Part shown: piece by piece, positions 26,577-36,440 of the stretch | Layout: the number at the start of each line of letters is the position of its first letter | Numbering within the stretch: the stretch's first letter is position 1 | Source: Psychromonas ingrahamii 37 | GTDB lineage: Bacteria > Pseudomonadota > Gammaproteobacteria > Enterobacterales > Psychromonadaceae | Assembly: GCF_000015285.1 (NCBI RefSeq) | Contig: NC_008709.1 | Coordinates: 3,162,001 to 3,226,000 of the forward strand | DNA length: 64,000 bases | Reading direction: 5' to 3' | The notes under the pieces: generated by a model | Database searches by the model: none | What the model saw: only the letters and a program-made list of their open reading frames with translations | Told to the model about the DNA's origin: nothing | Position numbers and translations under genes: made by a program

Positions 26577-26792
26577 AGCGACGATATAGAGCTGGGAAAT
26601 AGTTTGATTTAATCCAATTGGCAGCGGATAGTCAGAGTAGGCTTCATTTAAAAATTTTTGCGGCACATACAGATGCCGCGGGACAGATCTCATTGCATTT
26701 AAGACGTTAATACTGCTAATACCACGTCTTTTAATCTGATCTCTAACCATTAATTTTCTGATGTGTAAAAAATCCAGATTTTCCGTTGGCAC
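26577..26792 (-). pseudogene. pcm: 5' fragment of protein-L-isoaspartate O-methyltransferase (pcm)
   Basis: The minus-strand frame reads MVRDQIKRRGISSINVLNAM, VPRHLYVPQKF and DYPLPIGLNQTISQLYIVA, the first 72 or so residues of Pcm. It then switches to unrelated sequence just before the SAM-binding region and ends inside the convergent MarC gene. The methyltransferase core is absent, so no repair of isoaspartate is possible from this copy. Confidence 0.8.
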
Positions 26793-26842
26793 GTTTTAAT
26801 TAGCTTAATAGTGAATAACAAATATTAAAATAATAGCCCTTC

Positions 26843-27931
26843 GATTCAAATAATAAGTGCATAACTTGAATAGGTAGAAAAAACGGTCAGCTGACTATAT
26901 GCTAATCGCTTTTTCTCCGGCAAGAGATGCAACAATGAAAACATATAACCAACTGACCTACGAACAACGATGCCAGATTTATGCCTTAAAGAAAACAGGT
27001 TTGAGTCAAAATAAAATAGCAAAGCAACTAAGTGTTAGCCACTCAACGATTAGCAGGGAGTTGTCCCGTAATACAGGTAAGCGTGGTTATCGTATTCAGC
27101 AAGCTCAAATATCATCAGATAAGCGTCGATTAGCCGCTTGTAAAGCCATTAAAATGACAACAAGTCTCATTGAGTTAATTGACTCCAGAATTAAAGAAAA
27201 ATGGAGTCCAGAGCAGATATCAGGCAGGCTTAGAGAGCAACAAAGCATCAATATTAGCCATGAAACCATTTATCAGCATGTTTGGTCAGATAAAAAAAGT
27301 GGCGGTAACTTATTCAAAAAATTACGTAGGAAAGGAAAAATTTACCAAACACGCAATAAAGATAAGCAAGCAGGTAGAGGGTTTATAAAGAACCGCATAA
27401 GTATTGATGAGCGCCCACAAGTTGTTGATGATAAAAGCAGAATGGGTGATTGGGAAATCGACCTGGTTATTGGCAAAGGACACAGTGGCGCGTTGGTCAC
27501 TATTGTAGAGCGGAAAACTAGCTTTACGGTGTCGACACGTGTAGATGACAAATCAGCGAAAACAGTCACAGCAGCGACCATTGCTTTGTTAAAACCGTTT
27601 GAAGATTCCGTAATAACGATCACTGCGGATAATGGTAAAGAATTTGCTTATCATGAAGAAATGACTGAGAGTTTGAAATGTGATGTGTATTTTGCAGATC
27701 CTTATTGTTCGTGGCAACGAGGATTGAATGAAAACACCAATGGTCTATTACGACAATATTGGCCGAAATCAACAGACTTCAAAAAAGTATCGCAATCAGA
27801 AGTTCAAGATGTAATAGTCAAACTCAATGATAGACCAAGAAAAAAAATAAATTACAAAACGCCAGCCAAATTAATGGCTGAACATAGAGTGGCTATAGCC
27901 GCTTAGTGGTTATGCACTTCAAAGTTGAATC
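26843..27931 (+). mobile_element. IS30-family insertion sequence
   Basis: A 1089-bp element. The left end GATTCAAATAATAAGTGCAT and the inverted right end GATTCAACTTTGAAGTGCAT match at most of 23 positions. It contains one complete transposase gene. Target duplication is not clear, which fits the very short ones of this family. It inserted between the pcm fragment and the sugar phosphorylase gene. Confidence 0.8.
26935..27906 (+). CDS. IS30-family transposase
   Basis: A 323-residue DDE transposase. The N-terminal helix-turn-helix (LTYEQRCQIYALKKTGLSQN, then SHSTISRELSRN) is followed by the catalytic core: D in GDWEIDLVIGKG, D in TITADNGKEFA and E in GLNENTNGLLRQYWPK. It appears intact. ATG 26935 is preferred to an upstream in-frame codon because the IS30 protein normally begins at MKTYNQLT. 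Confidence 0.93.
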   Translation: MKTYNQLTYEQRCQIYALKKTGLSQNKIAKQLSVSHSTISRELSRNTGKRGYRIQQAQISSDKRRLAACKAIKMTTSLIELIDSRIKEKWSPEQISGRLREQQSINISHETIYQHVWSDKKSGGNLFKKLRRKGKIYQTRNKDKQAGRGFIKNRISIDERPQVVDDKSRMGDWEIDLVIGKGHSGALVTIVERKTSFTVSTRVDDKSAKTVTAATIALLKPFEDSVITITADNGKEFAYHEEMTESLKCDVYFADPYCSWQRGLNENTNGLLRQYWPKSTDFKKVSQSEVQDVIVKLNDRPRKKINYKTPAKLMAEHRVAIAA

Positions 27932-27980
27932 TGCCGCCTATTTAATTAAAGTAGATTTATCTCTAATAAGTTACTACCAA

Positions 27981-29756
27981 TCAAATATCCATATCAAGGT
28001 TGCTTATCCATAGCGTTTGATAAGGCAATAAACTAACCGTTTCTTGCCCAGGTGCAATTTTAGCCCCCGTGATTAACTCATACCAGCTTTCAGTAATAAT
28101 TAAGTTCAATTCACTGAGAGATAGATCCAGCGTATTTTTACTGACATTGCTAATACAAAAAATACTCTGTGCTCTATCTTGGCTTTGTCGCCAAAAACCA
28201 AATAATTGCTCTCTTAAATGCAGTGTAAATTGTGTTGCGTTAGGATGAAATGCCTTTTGTTTTATACGAATATTAATTAAGTGCTTCAACTCAGATAAAA
28301 CATTTTTGTGGTGATCAGGATGTCCAGATAACTTTTCTTTTAAGGTATTATAGTCCCAACGATGACGATTAATGGCTCTATTATGCTGTGTATTTTCTAA
28401 TTTCTCATAGTCGTTTCGGGTGCCTAACAGGCTATGTATGTATATCCCGGGTATACCTTCCAGACCAAGCATGATGCTATGAGCACAAATAAACCGGTAA
28501 AAGCCCAGTTTGTCTTCACCTTCAGTGGTGCCTTGCAGTGCATCGTATAAGGCGATATTAATTTCATAGGGTTTTTGCTGGCCTTGATCCGTAGTACGCC
28601 AGGAGGTTTTCCCGCCAAAGCCTTCCAATGTCACCGCTAGTCTGTTTAGTTCCTGATCACTTAATAACCCCTCCACAGGACGCAAACCGATGCCGTCATG
28701 GGAAGCGATAAAATTGAAATAGCAGGTGCCATTTTGTGCGGGAGGCATACTCATCAACCAGCGCTTAAGATGCTTACAATCACCACTGACTAGGGTATGA
28801 ACTAATAAAGGCGGTAATGCAAAATTATAAATGGCATGCGCTTCATTGGCATTACCAAAATAGGTTAAATTTTGTACATTAGGGATATTAGTTTCAGTAA
28901 TAATAATCGCATCGGGTTGTGCATGCTCAATTAAGGTTCGAAGCAAGCGGATAATAGTATGAGTTTCAGGTAAATTAATGCACTCGCTTGCGGCTTTTTT
29001 CCACAAAAATGCCACAGCATCTAAACGGAAAATTCTGACGCCCATATCCAGATACTGGCGAATAATAGTCACAAAGTTTTCCAGCACCACGGGATTCCTA
29101 AAATCAAAATCAACCTGATCATGACTAAAAGTACACCAAACATGCTGCAGACCTTTCCCCGTTTGAATTTCGTTTAATAACGCTGACGTTCTGGGACGTA
29201 CCACCTTGGAAAGATCATCATCAGGGCTTGCTGTGTAGAAAAAGTCATGCCCGACACCCTCCCCTTTAATAAAATTTTGAAACCAGGCACTGCGGCTAGA
29301 GCAATGGTTAATCACCAGGTCTGACATCAAGCGCCTATCTTTGGCGATTGCTTGAATATCTTTCCAGTCACCAAATGATTCATTCACACTTGAATAATCA
29401 ATGACTGAAAAACCATCATCAGAGCTATAGGGAAAAAAAGGTAAGATATGCACACTGTTGATACTTTTACCTAAGTATTTATCAATAAAGTGATGCAGTG
29501 TCACCAAGGGTTTTTTATCCGCTTCTAGCAGACTGTCTGCATAGGTGATCAGAATAACATCCTGCTCTGACCACTTATTTTGAGCTGCAACAGGTGCATG
29601 GCAGGTCTTATCTAAACGCATTAAAAATATTAATTTTTCACTTAATTCCTCAAAAGTAACATCTAAATCAATATCCTGATAGATACTTTCCAGCTGTTGA
29701 TTTAATTTCTTTTGACAATTTTTTAATGATTTTGCTTTGCGCTTAAAATCAGACAT
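27981..29756 (-). CDS. GH13_18 sugar phosphorylase, probably glucosylglycerate phosphorylase
   Basis: A 591-residue sucrose-phosphorylase-like enzyme. Motifs include [19 protein letters not shown], the nucleophile region [22 protein letters not shown] with the acid/base Glu, and [14 protein letters not shown]. The start at 29756 is chosen for AAAGGAAA six bases upstream. It lies 16 bases after a GT81 glucosyl-3-phosphoglycerate synthase gene, so glucosylglycerate or its phosphate ester is the likely substrate. Phosphorolysis would recover glucose 1-phosphate from the solute. Substrate is inferred from context. Confidence 0.82.
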   Translation of the reverse strand: MSDFKRKAKSLKNCQKKLNQQLESIYQDIDLDVTFEELSEKLIFLMRLDKTCHAPVAAQNKWSEQDVILITYADSLLEADKKPLVTLHHFIDKYLGKSINSVHILPFFPYSSDDGFSVIDYSSVNESFGDWKDIQAIAKDRRLMSDLVINHCSSRSAWFQNFIKGEGVGHDFFYTASPDDDLSKVVRPRTSALLNEIQTGKGLQHVWCTFSHDQVDFDFRNPVVLENFVTIIRQYLDMGVRIFRLDAVAFLWKKAASECINLPETHTIIRLLRTLIEHAQPDAIIITETNIPNVQNLTYFGNANEAHAIYNFALPPLLVHTLVSGDCKHLKRWLMSMPPAQNGTCYFNFIASHDGIGLRPVEGLLSDQELNRLAVTLEGFGGKTSWRTTDQGQQKPYEINIALYDALQGTTEGEDKLGFYRFICAHSIMLGLEGIPGIYIHSLLGTRNDYEKLENTQHNRAINRHRWDYNTLKEKLSGHPDHHKNVLSELKHLINIRIKQKAFHPNATQFTLHLREQLFGFWRQSQDRAQSIFCISNVSKNTLDLSLSELNLIITESWYELITGAKIAPGQETVSLLPYQTLWISNLDMDI

Positions 29757-29772
29757 AAATTTCCTTTGATGA

Positions 29773-30999
29773 TTAATTATTACTAAATTCAATTTTATCT
29801 AACTCCACCGCCTCTTTAAGTTGCTCTAACACATCGGGCATTGCACTGACGACTCTGTTCCATGAAGGGATAAAAGGTGTATCCATTGGCTTATCTAAAA
29901 ATTGCTGTCCTGCTGTCATAATATTTTCAGAAAACATTTCCACCGCTTTCTCTTCATTATGTATATCCACGGTCAAACCATTCATCAGAGCATCATTATG
30001 ATACATCTCCACATAATCGAGTGCGATCCGATAATAGGTGGCTTTAAGAGTACGGATATTCTCAGTACTAAAAATTTCCCCTTGGGTTGCCAGTTTGCGA
30101 AAAAATGCTTTAGTAATATCAACGGACATTTTTGATAATCCGGCTTCACTATTTTCAAGAGACAGATCTTGATGCTTGTGATCATAGGTCGTTGCAATAT
30201 CTACCTGACAGATTCGGTTGCTGGCGTAATTACGATGCATTTCTGATAGTACGCCAATTTCTAATCCCCAATCACTTGGAATACGCAAATCATTTAATAC
30301 ATCACGACGGAATGAAAACTCACCGGCAAGCGGATAAAGAAAACTATCAATAAACTCTAAATAATCGTGGTGCCCGACCGTTTTTTTGAGGGCTTTAACC
30401 AAAGGAGTGACCAGTAACCGCGAAACTCGTCCGTTAATTTTGCCACCCGCGACACGCGCATAAAAACCTTTACAGAATTCATAATTAAATTGCGGATTGG
30501 CAACAGGATAAAGTAATCGCGCCAGAAGTTTTCTGTCATAGGTTAAAATATCACAATCATGTAATGCCACGGATTCACTTCTACCTGTCGCTAATGTATA
30601 CCCCATGCAATACCAAACATTACGCCCTTTTCCTAACTCTTTTGGCGCAACGCCCAATTTCTGCAGTTTTGCATCTAATGCCTGTAATCTCGGGCCGTCA
30701 TTCCATAATACGCTGTGCTGCTGGGGTAATTTGCTGAAAAACTTCAAAGCCTGGCGATATTGTGCTTCATCAGCTTGGTCTAAACCGATCACAATTTCTG
30801 ATAAATATTTTGTTTTACTTAAATGTTTAATGATAGCGGGTAACGCCTTTCCCTCTAACTCGGAATATAAAGAGGGTAAGATCAGCCCCATCGGTCGTAT
30901 AGCTGAAAATTTCAATAATTCTGCTTCAAGATCCTCATTACTTCGCTGCGACAAACTATGCAGGGTAGTAACAATACCGTTTTGATAAAAATCAGCCAT
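29773..30999 (-). CDS. gpgS: glucosyl-3-phosphoglycerate synthase (GT81)
   Basis: A 408-residue GT-A glycosyltransferase. The N-terminal donor region ([19 protein letters not shown]) is followed by the metal site [12 protein letters not shown] and the block [20 protein letters not shown] with [12 protein letters not shown]. This fits GpgS, which joins glucose from a nucleotide sugar to 3-phosphoglycerate. AAGGAG precedes the ATG. It is the second gene of a three-gene minus-strand cassette. Confidence 0.85.
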   Translation of the reverse strand: MADFYQNGIVTTLHSLSQRSNEDLEAELLKFSAIRPMGLILPSLYSELEGKALPAIIKHLSKTKYLSEIVIGLDQADEAQYRQALKFFSKLPQQHSVLWNDGPRLQALDAKLQKLGVAPKELGKGRNVWYCMGYTLATGRSESVALHDCDILTYDRKLLARLLYPVANPQFNYEFCKGFYARVAGGKINGRVSRLLVTPLVKALKKTVGHHDYLEFIDSFLYPLAGEFSFRRDVLNDLRIPSDWGLEIGVLSEMHRNYASNRICQVDIATTYDHKHQDLSLENSEAGLSKMSVDITKAFFRKLATQGEIFSTENIRTLKATYYRIALDYVEMYHNDALMNGLTVDIHNEEKAVEMFSENIMTAGQQFLDKPMDTPFIPSWNRVVSAMPDVLEQLKEAVELDKIEFSNN

Positions 31000-31021
31000 A
31001 ATAGAGCTCCTTAATTGCAGT

Positions 31022-31837
31022 TTAAAAAATTATTTTTTGTAAACATTCCGCCCATCCGGCAGGCCCATATTCACGACTAAAATAAAGTTCATTTTCTCTT
31101 TGTAAGATTGGAAAAGCATGTACAGGAGAACGCACTACAACAGCAATATCAGCGGCTTCTAGCATTGCCGTATCATTATCACTATCGCCCAATGCAATAA
31201 CAGTCAATCCCCGTTCAGGTTGATTAATTTTATACTGCTGCGCCAACCAGGATTGTGCCTGTCCTTTGTCACAATTTCCGCTGATATGTAAAAATCGTCC
31301 TCCTTCAAGCACATTGGCACCTAACAGATGCATGTGTTTAATAAAATCATCTTGAGATTGTTGACTGCCTAACCAGTCAACAGGCTCACCAAATTGACGC
31401 CGTTTAGCTAATCCTGCATCCGTTATACTGAGCCCGGTTAAATCAGCCAGTTGCTGCGCTCTCATTTGTGAAAAGCCACGAAAATGAGTCTTAAATTGCC
31501 TTGCTTCCGCGCTTAATAAAGACAGCCAAAAATCCTTTTTTTGACAAAATGATTTAACCCAAAATCCATTTTCCAACTGGGTGCCATCGGGTTGTATGCT
31601 AAAATAGTTAACCGGTATGTAAACAGCTGCACCATTTTCAATAATAAAAGGTGTCTCAAGTTTTAAATCTGCTCGAATTAGTAGCACTTCAGCAAGGGTT
31701 TTGCTGGTGTTGGGTATAATGGGGATATTCTTTTCTTTAAGATTTTTAATAGTACAATCTGCAGCTCGGGTCTGATAAGTGTAATGGTCAAGTAATGTGC
31801 CATCTAAATCTGTAAATATGAGCATTTTTTTATTCAT
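31022..31837 (-). CDS. HAD-family phosphatase (MPGP/GPGP type)
   Basis: A 271-residue HAD-IIB hydrolase. The nucleophile motif FTDLDGTLLDHYTY is at the N-terminus, NTSKTLAEV is motif II, and IALGDSDNDTAML is the final motif. The form is that of mannosyl-3-phosphoglycerate phosphatase. Next to a GT81 synthase it most likely dephosphorylates glucosyl-3-phosphoglycerate to glucosylglycerate, a compatible solute. It leads the cassette, 22 bases before gpgS. Confidence 0.85.
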   Translation of the reverse strand: MNKKMLIFTDLDGTLLDHYTYQTRAADCTIKNLKEKNIPIIPNTSKTLAEVLLIRADLKLETPFIIENGAAVYIPVNYFSIQPDGTQLENGFWVKSFCQKKDFWLSLLSAEARQFKTHFRGFSQMRAQQLADLTGLSITDAGLAKRRQFGEPVDWLGSQQSQDDFIKHMHLLGANVLEGGRFLHISGNCDKGQAQSWLAQQYKINQPERGLTVIALGDSDNDTAMLEAADIAVVVRSPVHAFPILQRENELYFSREYGPAGWAECLQKIIF

Positions 31838-31956
31838 AGGTCCCCACTTTTTAAAGCGACTATTATCTACCTGTCATACAACTCCACAGGATAGACATCC
31901 GGGCTGATTAGTTTTTCTACATAAAAAACATGAACAGCAGCGTTCAACAGCATTAT

Positions 31957-32016
31957 GATAATTAACATAATCATAATTAATATAAGCATAATTAATATAA
32001 GCATAATTAACATGAG
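31957..32016. repeat. 15-bp tandem repeat, four units
   Basis: Units of the form CATAATTAATATAAG begin at 31972, 31987 and 32002, with a variant at 31957. The DNA is strongly AT-rich and lies upstream of the glucosylglycerate cassette, on the side of its promoter. Confidence 0.8.
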
Positions 32017-32060
32017 CAATAATTGAGCCAAATATCAAAAAACCTAAAAGAAGAACACAA

Positions 32061-32118
32061 AAAAAACACTAACACCTTGAATGTAAATAATTTTGCATTC
32101 AAGGTGTTAGTGTTTTTT
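32061..32118. terminator. perfect 23-bp hairpin with A/T flanks
   Basis: The left arm (32061-32083) begins AAAAAACACTAACACC and the right arm (32096-32118) is its exact reverse complement, ending TGTTTTTT. The loop is 12 bases. It could terminate transcription both ways, yet lies far from any stop codon (300 bases from the acyl-CoA dehydrogenase end). An IS relic or small RNA end are alternatives. Confidence 0.65.
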
Positions 32119-32255
32119 GGGGTTTTCAAGCTCAGGAATAACAGGTTCACGACCAATAAAGCATCATGCTGGTGCAGAAAAAATGACAAGTATTGCACGC
32201 TGGCAGCAAGTTAAAAAAATCCTATAGAGTAATAATTTAAAAGTACTCAGTATAA

Positions 32256-32290
32256 AAAAACTCAAAACACAGTACTTATTTTGAGTTTTT
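32256..32290. terminator. terminator after the acyl-CoA dehydrogenase gene
   Basis: AAAAACTCAAAA and TTTTGAGTTTTT form a 12-bp stem with an 11-base loop. A/T tracts lie on both sides. It follows the minus-strand fad cluster by 28 bases. Confidence 0.8.
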
Positions 32291-32317
32291 AATATTTGAG
32301 TTTTTAATAAAAGATAA

Positions 32318-34222
32318 TTAATCTTCAGACCAAATAATGCCTTTTTCCAGCCACTTTAGATCGCCTTTTAAGACACTTTTCGCTAATTTATTTTCTTTTT
32401 CATCATCATTATCAGTTAAATCATCAAATAAGCGGGATATTTTTCTTTTTGCATTTAAGCAGAAAACATCCGCTAAATACTTAGGTGTCGTGTCGCTAGG
32501 ATCGTCATCCATTTTAAATTTTGCATAGGAGCAAGTGGTGGCCATAGCAAACAGCTCAGTACCAATTTCCATTAAAATGCCGAGAATATTTTGTTTACGC
32601 TCTAACCTGTCCTGATAAAGCCCCATATAATGAAAAATCGTGCGCGCAAGTTTGTGGGATGTCGTTTCTACGTAGGAGAAATGTTTGGACAATTCTCCTA
32701 GATCAGTATGGCTAGCCCAAAGCGAAGAATTCAGCCACTGAGTGGGGTACCATTTGCCATAGAAAGCCGCAAGTTTAACGCCTGCATGGAGTTTATTTTC
32801 CATGGAAACATTCTTTTTTAATATTTCAGCGGCGACTTTTAAATGCGGATCCATCGCTTCACGCGCTAAAAACAGCTTCATAATATCCGTTGTACCTTCG
32901 ATAATTCGGTTAATACGTGTATCGCGCATCATTCTTTCGATAGGATAGCCTTTTTCTCCTCTGGCCTTAAGTGATGAAGCTTTCTCATAACCTCGTCCGC
33001 CTCTAAACTGCATCGTCTCATCGATCACTTTCCAGGAAAGTTCTGAGCAAAATAGTTTAGCCATGGCAGCTTCAATTCTAATATCTAATTTAGGATCATC
33101 GGCCATATGCGAGGTTAAATAAGTAACCGCCTCCATCGCAAAAGTGCTGGCAGCAATAAAAGCTATTTTTTTAGATCCCGCCTCATGTTTACCAATCGGC
33201 AGTCCCCACTGCACCCTTTCGTTACCCCACTCCCGGGCGACAGCTAAGCAATACTTAGACATACCGGTAGCGGCTGCAGGCAGGGTTAAACGCCCGGTGT
33301 TGAGTGTCGCCAATGCAAGCTTTAATCCTTTGCCTTTACCTAAAATAATATTTTCTAGCGGTACTTTTACATTAGTAAATTTTATTACACCGTTTTGAAT
33401 CCCTCTTATCCCCATAAAGTCGCAGCGATGTTTTATTTCAATACCTGGCATCTCCTTTTCAACAATAAAAGCAGTAATTTGTTTTATTTGCTCGCCATTG
33501 TTAGCTATTTTATCCTCGGTCCGGGCCATCACCACCAATACATCTGCAATCAAGCCGTTGGTACACCAGAGTTTTACACCATTTATAAGATAATGTTCAC
33601 CATCATCGCTAAGGGTTGCAGTGGTTTCCATTTTACCGGGATCAGACCCTACTTCGGGTTCGGTAAGGGCAAAAGCTGATATTTTTCCTTCTCTAAATAA
33701 AGGCAGGTATTTTTCTTTTTGCGCTTTAGTACCAAACATTTTTAACGGTTGCGGCACACCAATAGATTGATGAGCACTGAGCAATACTGCGGTACTGCCG
33801 CAATAAGAGGAGATGGCTATCATGACACGGTTATAATTAACTTGAGAAAGGCCTAATCCATTATATTCTTTAGGTACTTTCATGGCAAAAAGCCCTAGTT
33901 CTGCCATCCCTTCAATCACATCGGTAGGAATAGTTTGGGTCGCATCTACCTTTTCCGGATCCAGGTTTTGTTTAAGAAAATGGCAGACTTTCTCAACTAA
34001 ATGATCACCTATTATTTTATCTTCAAGACTCTGGACCGGAAAAGGGAATAATAAGTCCGGTTGGAAACTGCCCATAAAAAGCTGCCCTGCGAAACTTTTT
34101 TGATCCGCGGCCGCTTCTCGCGCAGCTTCGGTTATCCTCATTGTTGAGGCCTTCTCGGCATTCATTTTAGAGGTATCTATCACAGACTCTTCTTCGGGTT
34201 CATTATTTACTTTATGCATCAT
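32318..34222 (-). CDS. acyl-CoA dehydrogenase
   Basis: A 634-residue flavoprotein of the long acyl-CoA dehydrogenase kind. The FAD/substrate blocks are FALTEPEVGSDPGKMETTAT and LWCTNGLIADVLVV. The C-terminal helical domain includes RGGRGYEKASSL and RINRIIEGTTDIMKLFLAREA. It performs the first step of beta-oxidation. Two ATGs in tandem begin it (34222 and 34219); the GGAG spacing slightly favours the second. It is the last gene of a four-gene fatty-acid cluster. Confidence 0.9.
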   Translation of the reverse strand: MMHKVNNEPEEESVIDTSKMNAEKASTMRITEAAREAAADQKSFAGQLFMGSFQPDLLFPFPVQSLEDKIIGDHLVEKVCHFLKQNLDPEKVDATQTIPTDVIEGMAELGLFAMKVPKEYNGLGLSQVNYNRVMIAISSYCGSTAVLLSAHQSIGVPQPLKMFGTKAQKEKYLPLFREGKISAFALTEPEVGSDPGKMETTATLSDDGEHYLINGVKLWCTNGLIADVLVVMARTEDKIANNGEQIKQITAFIVEKEMPGIEIKHRCDFMGIRGIQNGVIKFTNVKVPLENIILGKGKGLKLALATLNTGRLTLPAAATGMSKYCLAVAREWGNERVQWGLPIGKHEAGSKKIAFIAASTFAMEAVTYLTSHMADDPKLDIRIEAAMAKLFCSELSWKVIDETMQFRGGRGYEKASSLKARGEKGYPIERMMRDTRINRIIEGTTDIMKLFLAREAMDPHLKVAAEILKKNVSMENKLHAGVKLAAFYGKWYPTQWLNSSLWASHTDLGELSKHFSYVETTSHKLARTIFHYMGLYQDRLERKQNILGILMEIGTELFAMATTCSYAKFKMDDDPSDTTPKYLADVFCLNAKRKISRLFDDLTDNDDEKENKLAKSVLKGDLKWLEKGIIWSED

Positions 34223-34265
34223 TAACTCCTTCTACGGATATCCAAACCACGCTTGCTGTCGGGTG

Positions 34266-36440
34266 CTAATTATAAAATTTCCCGCCGTTTTTTGCTTTAT
34301 CTATTAATTGCTCAGCGGGCAGAAAACGCTCACCATATAAAGCCGCTAATTGATTTAATGTATCGCAAATATTGCCGATGCCACGATTATCGGCATATTT
34401 TAAAAGACCGCCTGTAAATGCAGGAAAACCTGTACCGAGGATCATTGCCATATCCAGATAAGCCGGATTCTTAACAATATTTTCCTGTAAACATTTGACC
34501 GCTTCATTGACCATAATAAGAATGCACCTGTCTACGATTTCCTCCTGGTTAAATGCTTTGGCTGTTATTCCATTGCTAAAACGATAAGTATAGATAATCT
34601 TATCCAGCGCCTCATTGTAGGATTTGTCGTGGCCTTTGTGGCGGTAAAAACCCACACCCGATTTTTTACCTAATAACTTCTCATCGATAAAAATTTGGGT
34701 AAATAAACCCGCCACTTTCATTCTTTCGCCATAGGCTTGCTCTAATACTTTTGCAACATGATAACCAATATCGATACCGACCTCATCGGCTAAAACAAAA
34801 GGTCCCATCGGCAACCCGAATGCTTCAAGAGCATGGTCCATTTCGGTAACAACGCCTCCCTCCTGAAGCATCAGAGCGGCTTCATTCAAAAATGAAATTA
34901 AAATTCTATTGACTAAAAAACCTGCACAGTTAGCAACAACAATGGGTGTTTTACCGGCTTTTTTAGCGAGTTTAACCAATGTGACAATGGTCTGTTGGCT
35001 GGTTTTCTCCCCCGGTATAATTTCAACAAGCGGCATTCTGTTAACCGGATTAAAAAAATGCATACCGATAAAATTTTCCGGCCTTTGCAGATTTACAGCC
35101 ATCTCAGTAATGGATAAACTCGAGGTGTTCGACGCTAATATCGCCTGCTTAGACAGCTGTGCTTCAACCTCTTCCAGGACTGTTTTCTTAACCTCTAGAT
35201 TTTCAGACACCGCTTCAACAACCAGATCAATTCTTTTAAAACCGTTATAATTGACCGTCCCTGCAATATAATTCATTTTAACGCGGATCTTATTTTCGTT
35301 AATTTTATGGACTTTTTTTAATTGTCCATAATAGAGCGCCGCGGTTTGATAACCTTTACTGACCGCATCCCATTCAATATCTTTAAGCCTGACCGGTATC
35401 TCATTTTTTGAAAATAACCAGGCGATCCCCCCGCCCATAACCCCTGCGCCGAGTACCGCGGCCTGATTAATTATTTGTGGCTCAAGATTGGATTCGACAA
35501 TACCGGTTTCTTTTTTTAATGCCTCAGAGGTAAAAAAAAGTTGAATTAAATTTTTACTTATTACGCTAACAGCAAGCTCAGAAATGGCTCTCGCTTCTAC
35601 CTCTAACGCTTCCGCTATTTTTAAATTGAATGATTTTTCTATGGTTTCTAAAGCTTTAAGCGGCGCGGGATATTGACCTTTGTTTTTTTTAAGCAAACTG
35701 TCTTTGGCTTTTTTAAAAATCAGTTTTTGCCCTAAAATATTATCTTCTAAAATTCTCTGGTTAAATTTCTTAGCAGACTTTGAACGGCGCTTTATTAACC
35801 CTTTCACAAAGCTTTTATCATTCACTAAACGTTCGATAAAATCAGCGACTGAACTTTCTTCAAGCTCATTATTATAGAGATGATCGACTAATTTGAGTCG
35901 CAGCGCTTTTTTAGGGGCGACAGGTTTAGCGGACAGTATTAACTGCAGAGCAGCTTGTAAGCCAATCAGTTTTGGTAAACGCACACAACCGCCAAAACCG
36001 GGAATAATACCCAAACTGACCTCGGGTAAGCCTATAATAGCGTTAAGATTATCCGTGGCGATGCGATAAGTACAAGCTAACGCTAACTCACAACCGCCAC
36101 CCAGACAGACCCCGTTTATAACCGCTAAGGTTGGAAAAGGTAATTTAGAAATATTATCAATAATTAACTGCCCGGTTCTTATTTCTTTATAAGCTTGTGC
36201 CTCATTAAGCAGATCTTTAATTTCATTGATATCAGCGCCGGCAATAAAGGTATCCTTTTTGGCACTGCGAAAGACCAACAGTTTAACGACATTATTTTTT
36301 GCCAGAGAATCAATCTGCCCTTTGAGCTCTAATAATGCGACTGAATCTAATTTATTAACTCGTGCCCCCGGAAAATCAAAGGTCAATGTTGCAACCCCCG
36401 AAGTTGGGCCTGATTGTGAAATATCTAATGTAAAATTCAT
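34266..36440 (-). CDS. fadJ: fatty-acid oxidation multifunctional protein (enoyl-CoA hydratase / 3-hydroxyacyl-CoA dehydrogenase, FadJ-like)
   Basis: A 724-residue two-part enzyme. The crotonase domain (about 1-190) has the oxyanion loops AGADINEI and NGVCLGGGCELALACTYRI. The NAD-binding dehydrogenase begins AAVLGAGVMGGGIAWLFS near 313, followed by HFFNPVNRMPLVEIIPG. Two C-terminal dehydrogenase helices complete it. The start at 36440 is set by GGAGG upstream and overlaps the thiolase stop by one base, so the two are translationally coupled. Confidence 0.9.
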   Translation of the reverse strand: MNFTLDISQSGPTSGVATLTFDFPGARVNKLDSVALLELKGQIDSLAKNNVVKLLVFRSAKKDTFIAGADINEIKDLLNEAQAYKEIRTGQLIIDNISKLPFPTLAVINGVCLGGGCELALACTYRIATDNLNAIIGLPEVSLGIIPGFGGCVRLPKLIGLQAALQLILSAKPVAPKKALRLKLVDHLYNNELEESSVADFIERLVNDKSFVKGLIKRRSKSAKKFNQRILEDNILGQKLIFKKAKDSLLKKNKGQYPAPLKALETIEKSFNLKIAEALEVEARAISELAVSVISKNLIQLFFTSEALKKETGIVESNLEPQIINQAAVLGAGVMGGGIAWLFSKNEIPVRLKDIEWDAVSKGYQTAALYYGQLKKVHKINENKIRVKMNYIAGTVNYNGFKRIDLVVEAVSENLEVKKTVLEEVEAQLSKQAILASNTSSLSITEMAVNLQRPENFIGMHFFNPVNRMPLVEIIPGEKTSQQTIVTLVKLAKKAGKTPIVVANCAGFLVNRILISFLNEAALMLQEGGVVTEMDHALEAFGLPMGPFVLADEVGIDIGYHVAKVLEQAYGERMKVAGLFTQIFIDEKLLGKKSGVGFYRHKGHDKSYNEALDKIIYTYRFSNGITAKAFNQEEIVDRCILIMVNEAVKCLQENIVKNPAYLDMAMILGTGFPAFTGGLLKYADNRGIGNICDTLNQLAALYGERFLPAEQLIDKAKNGGKFYN

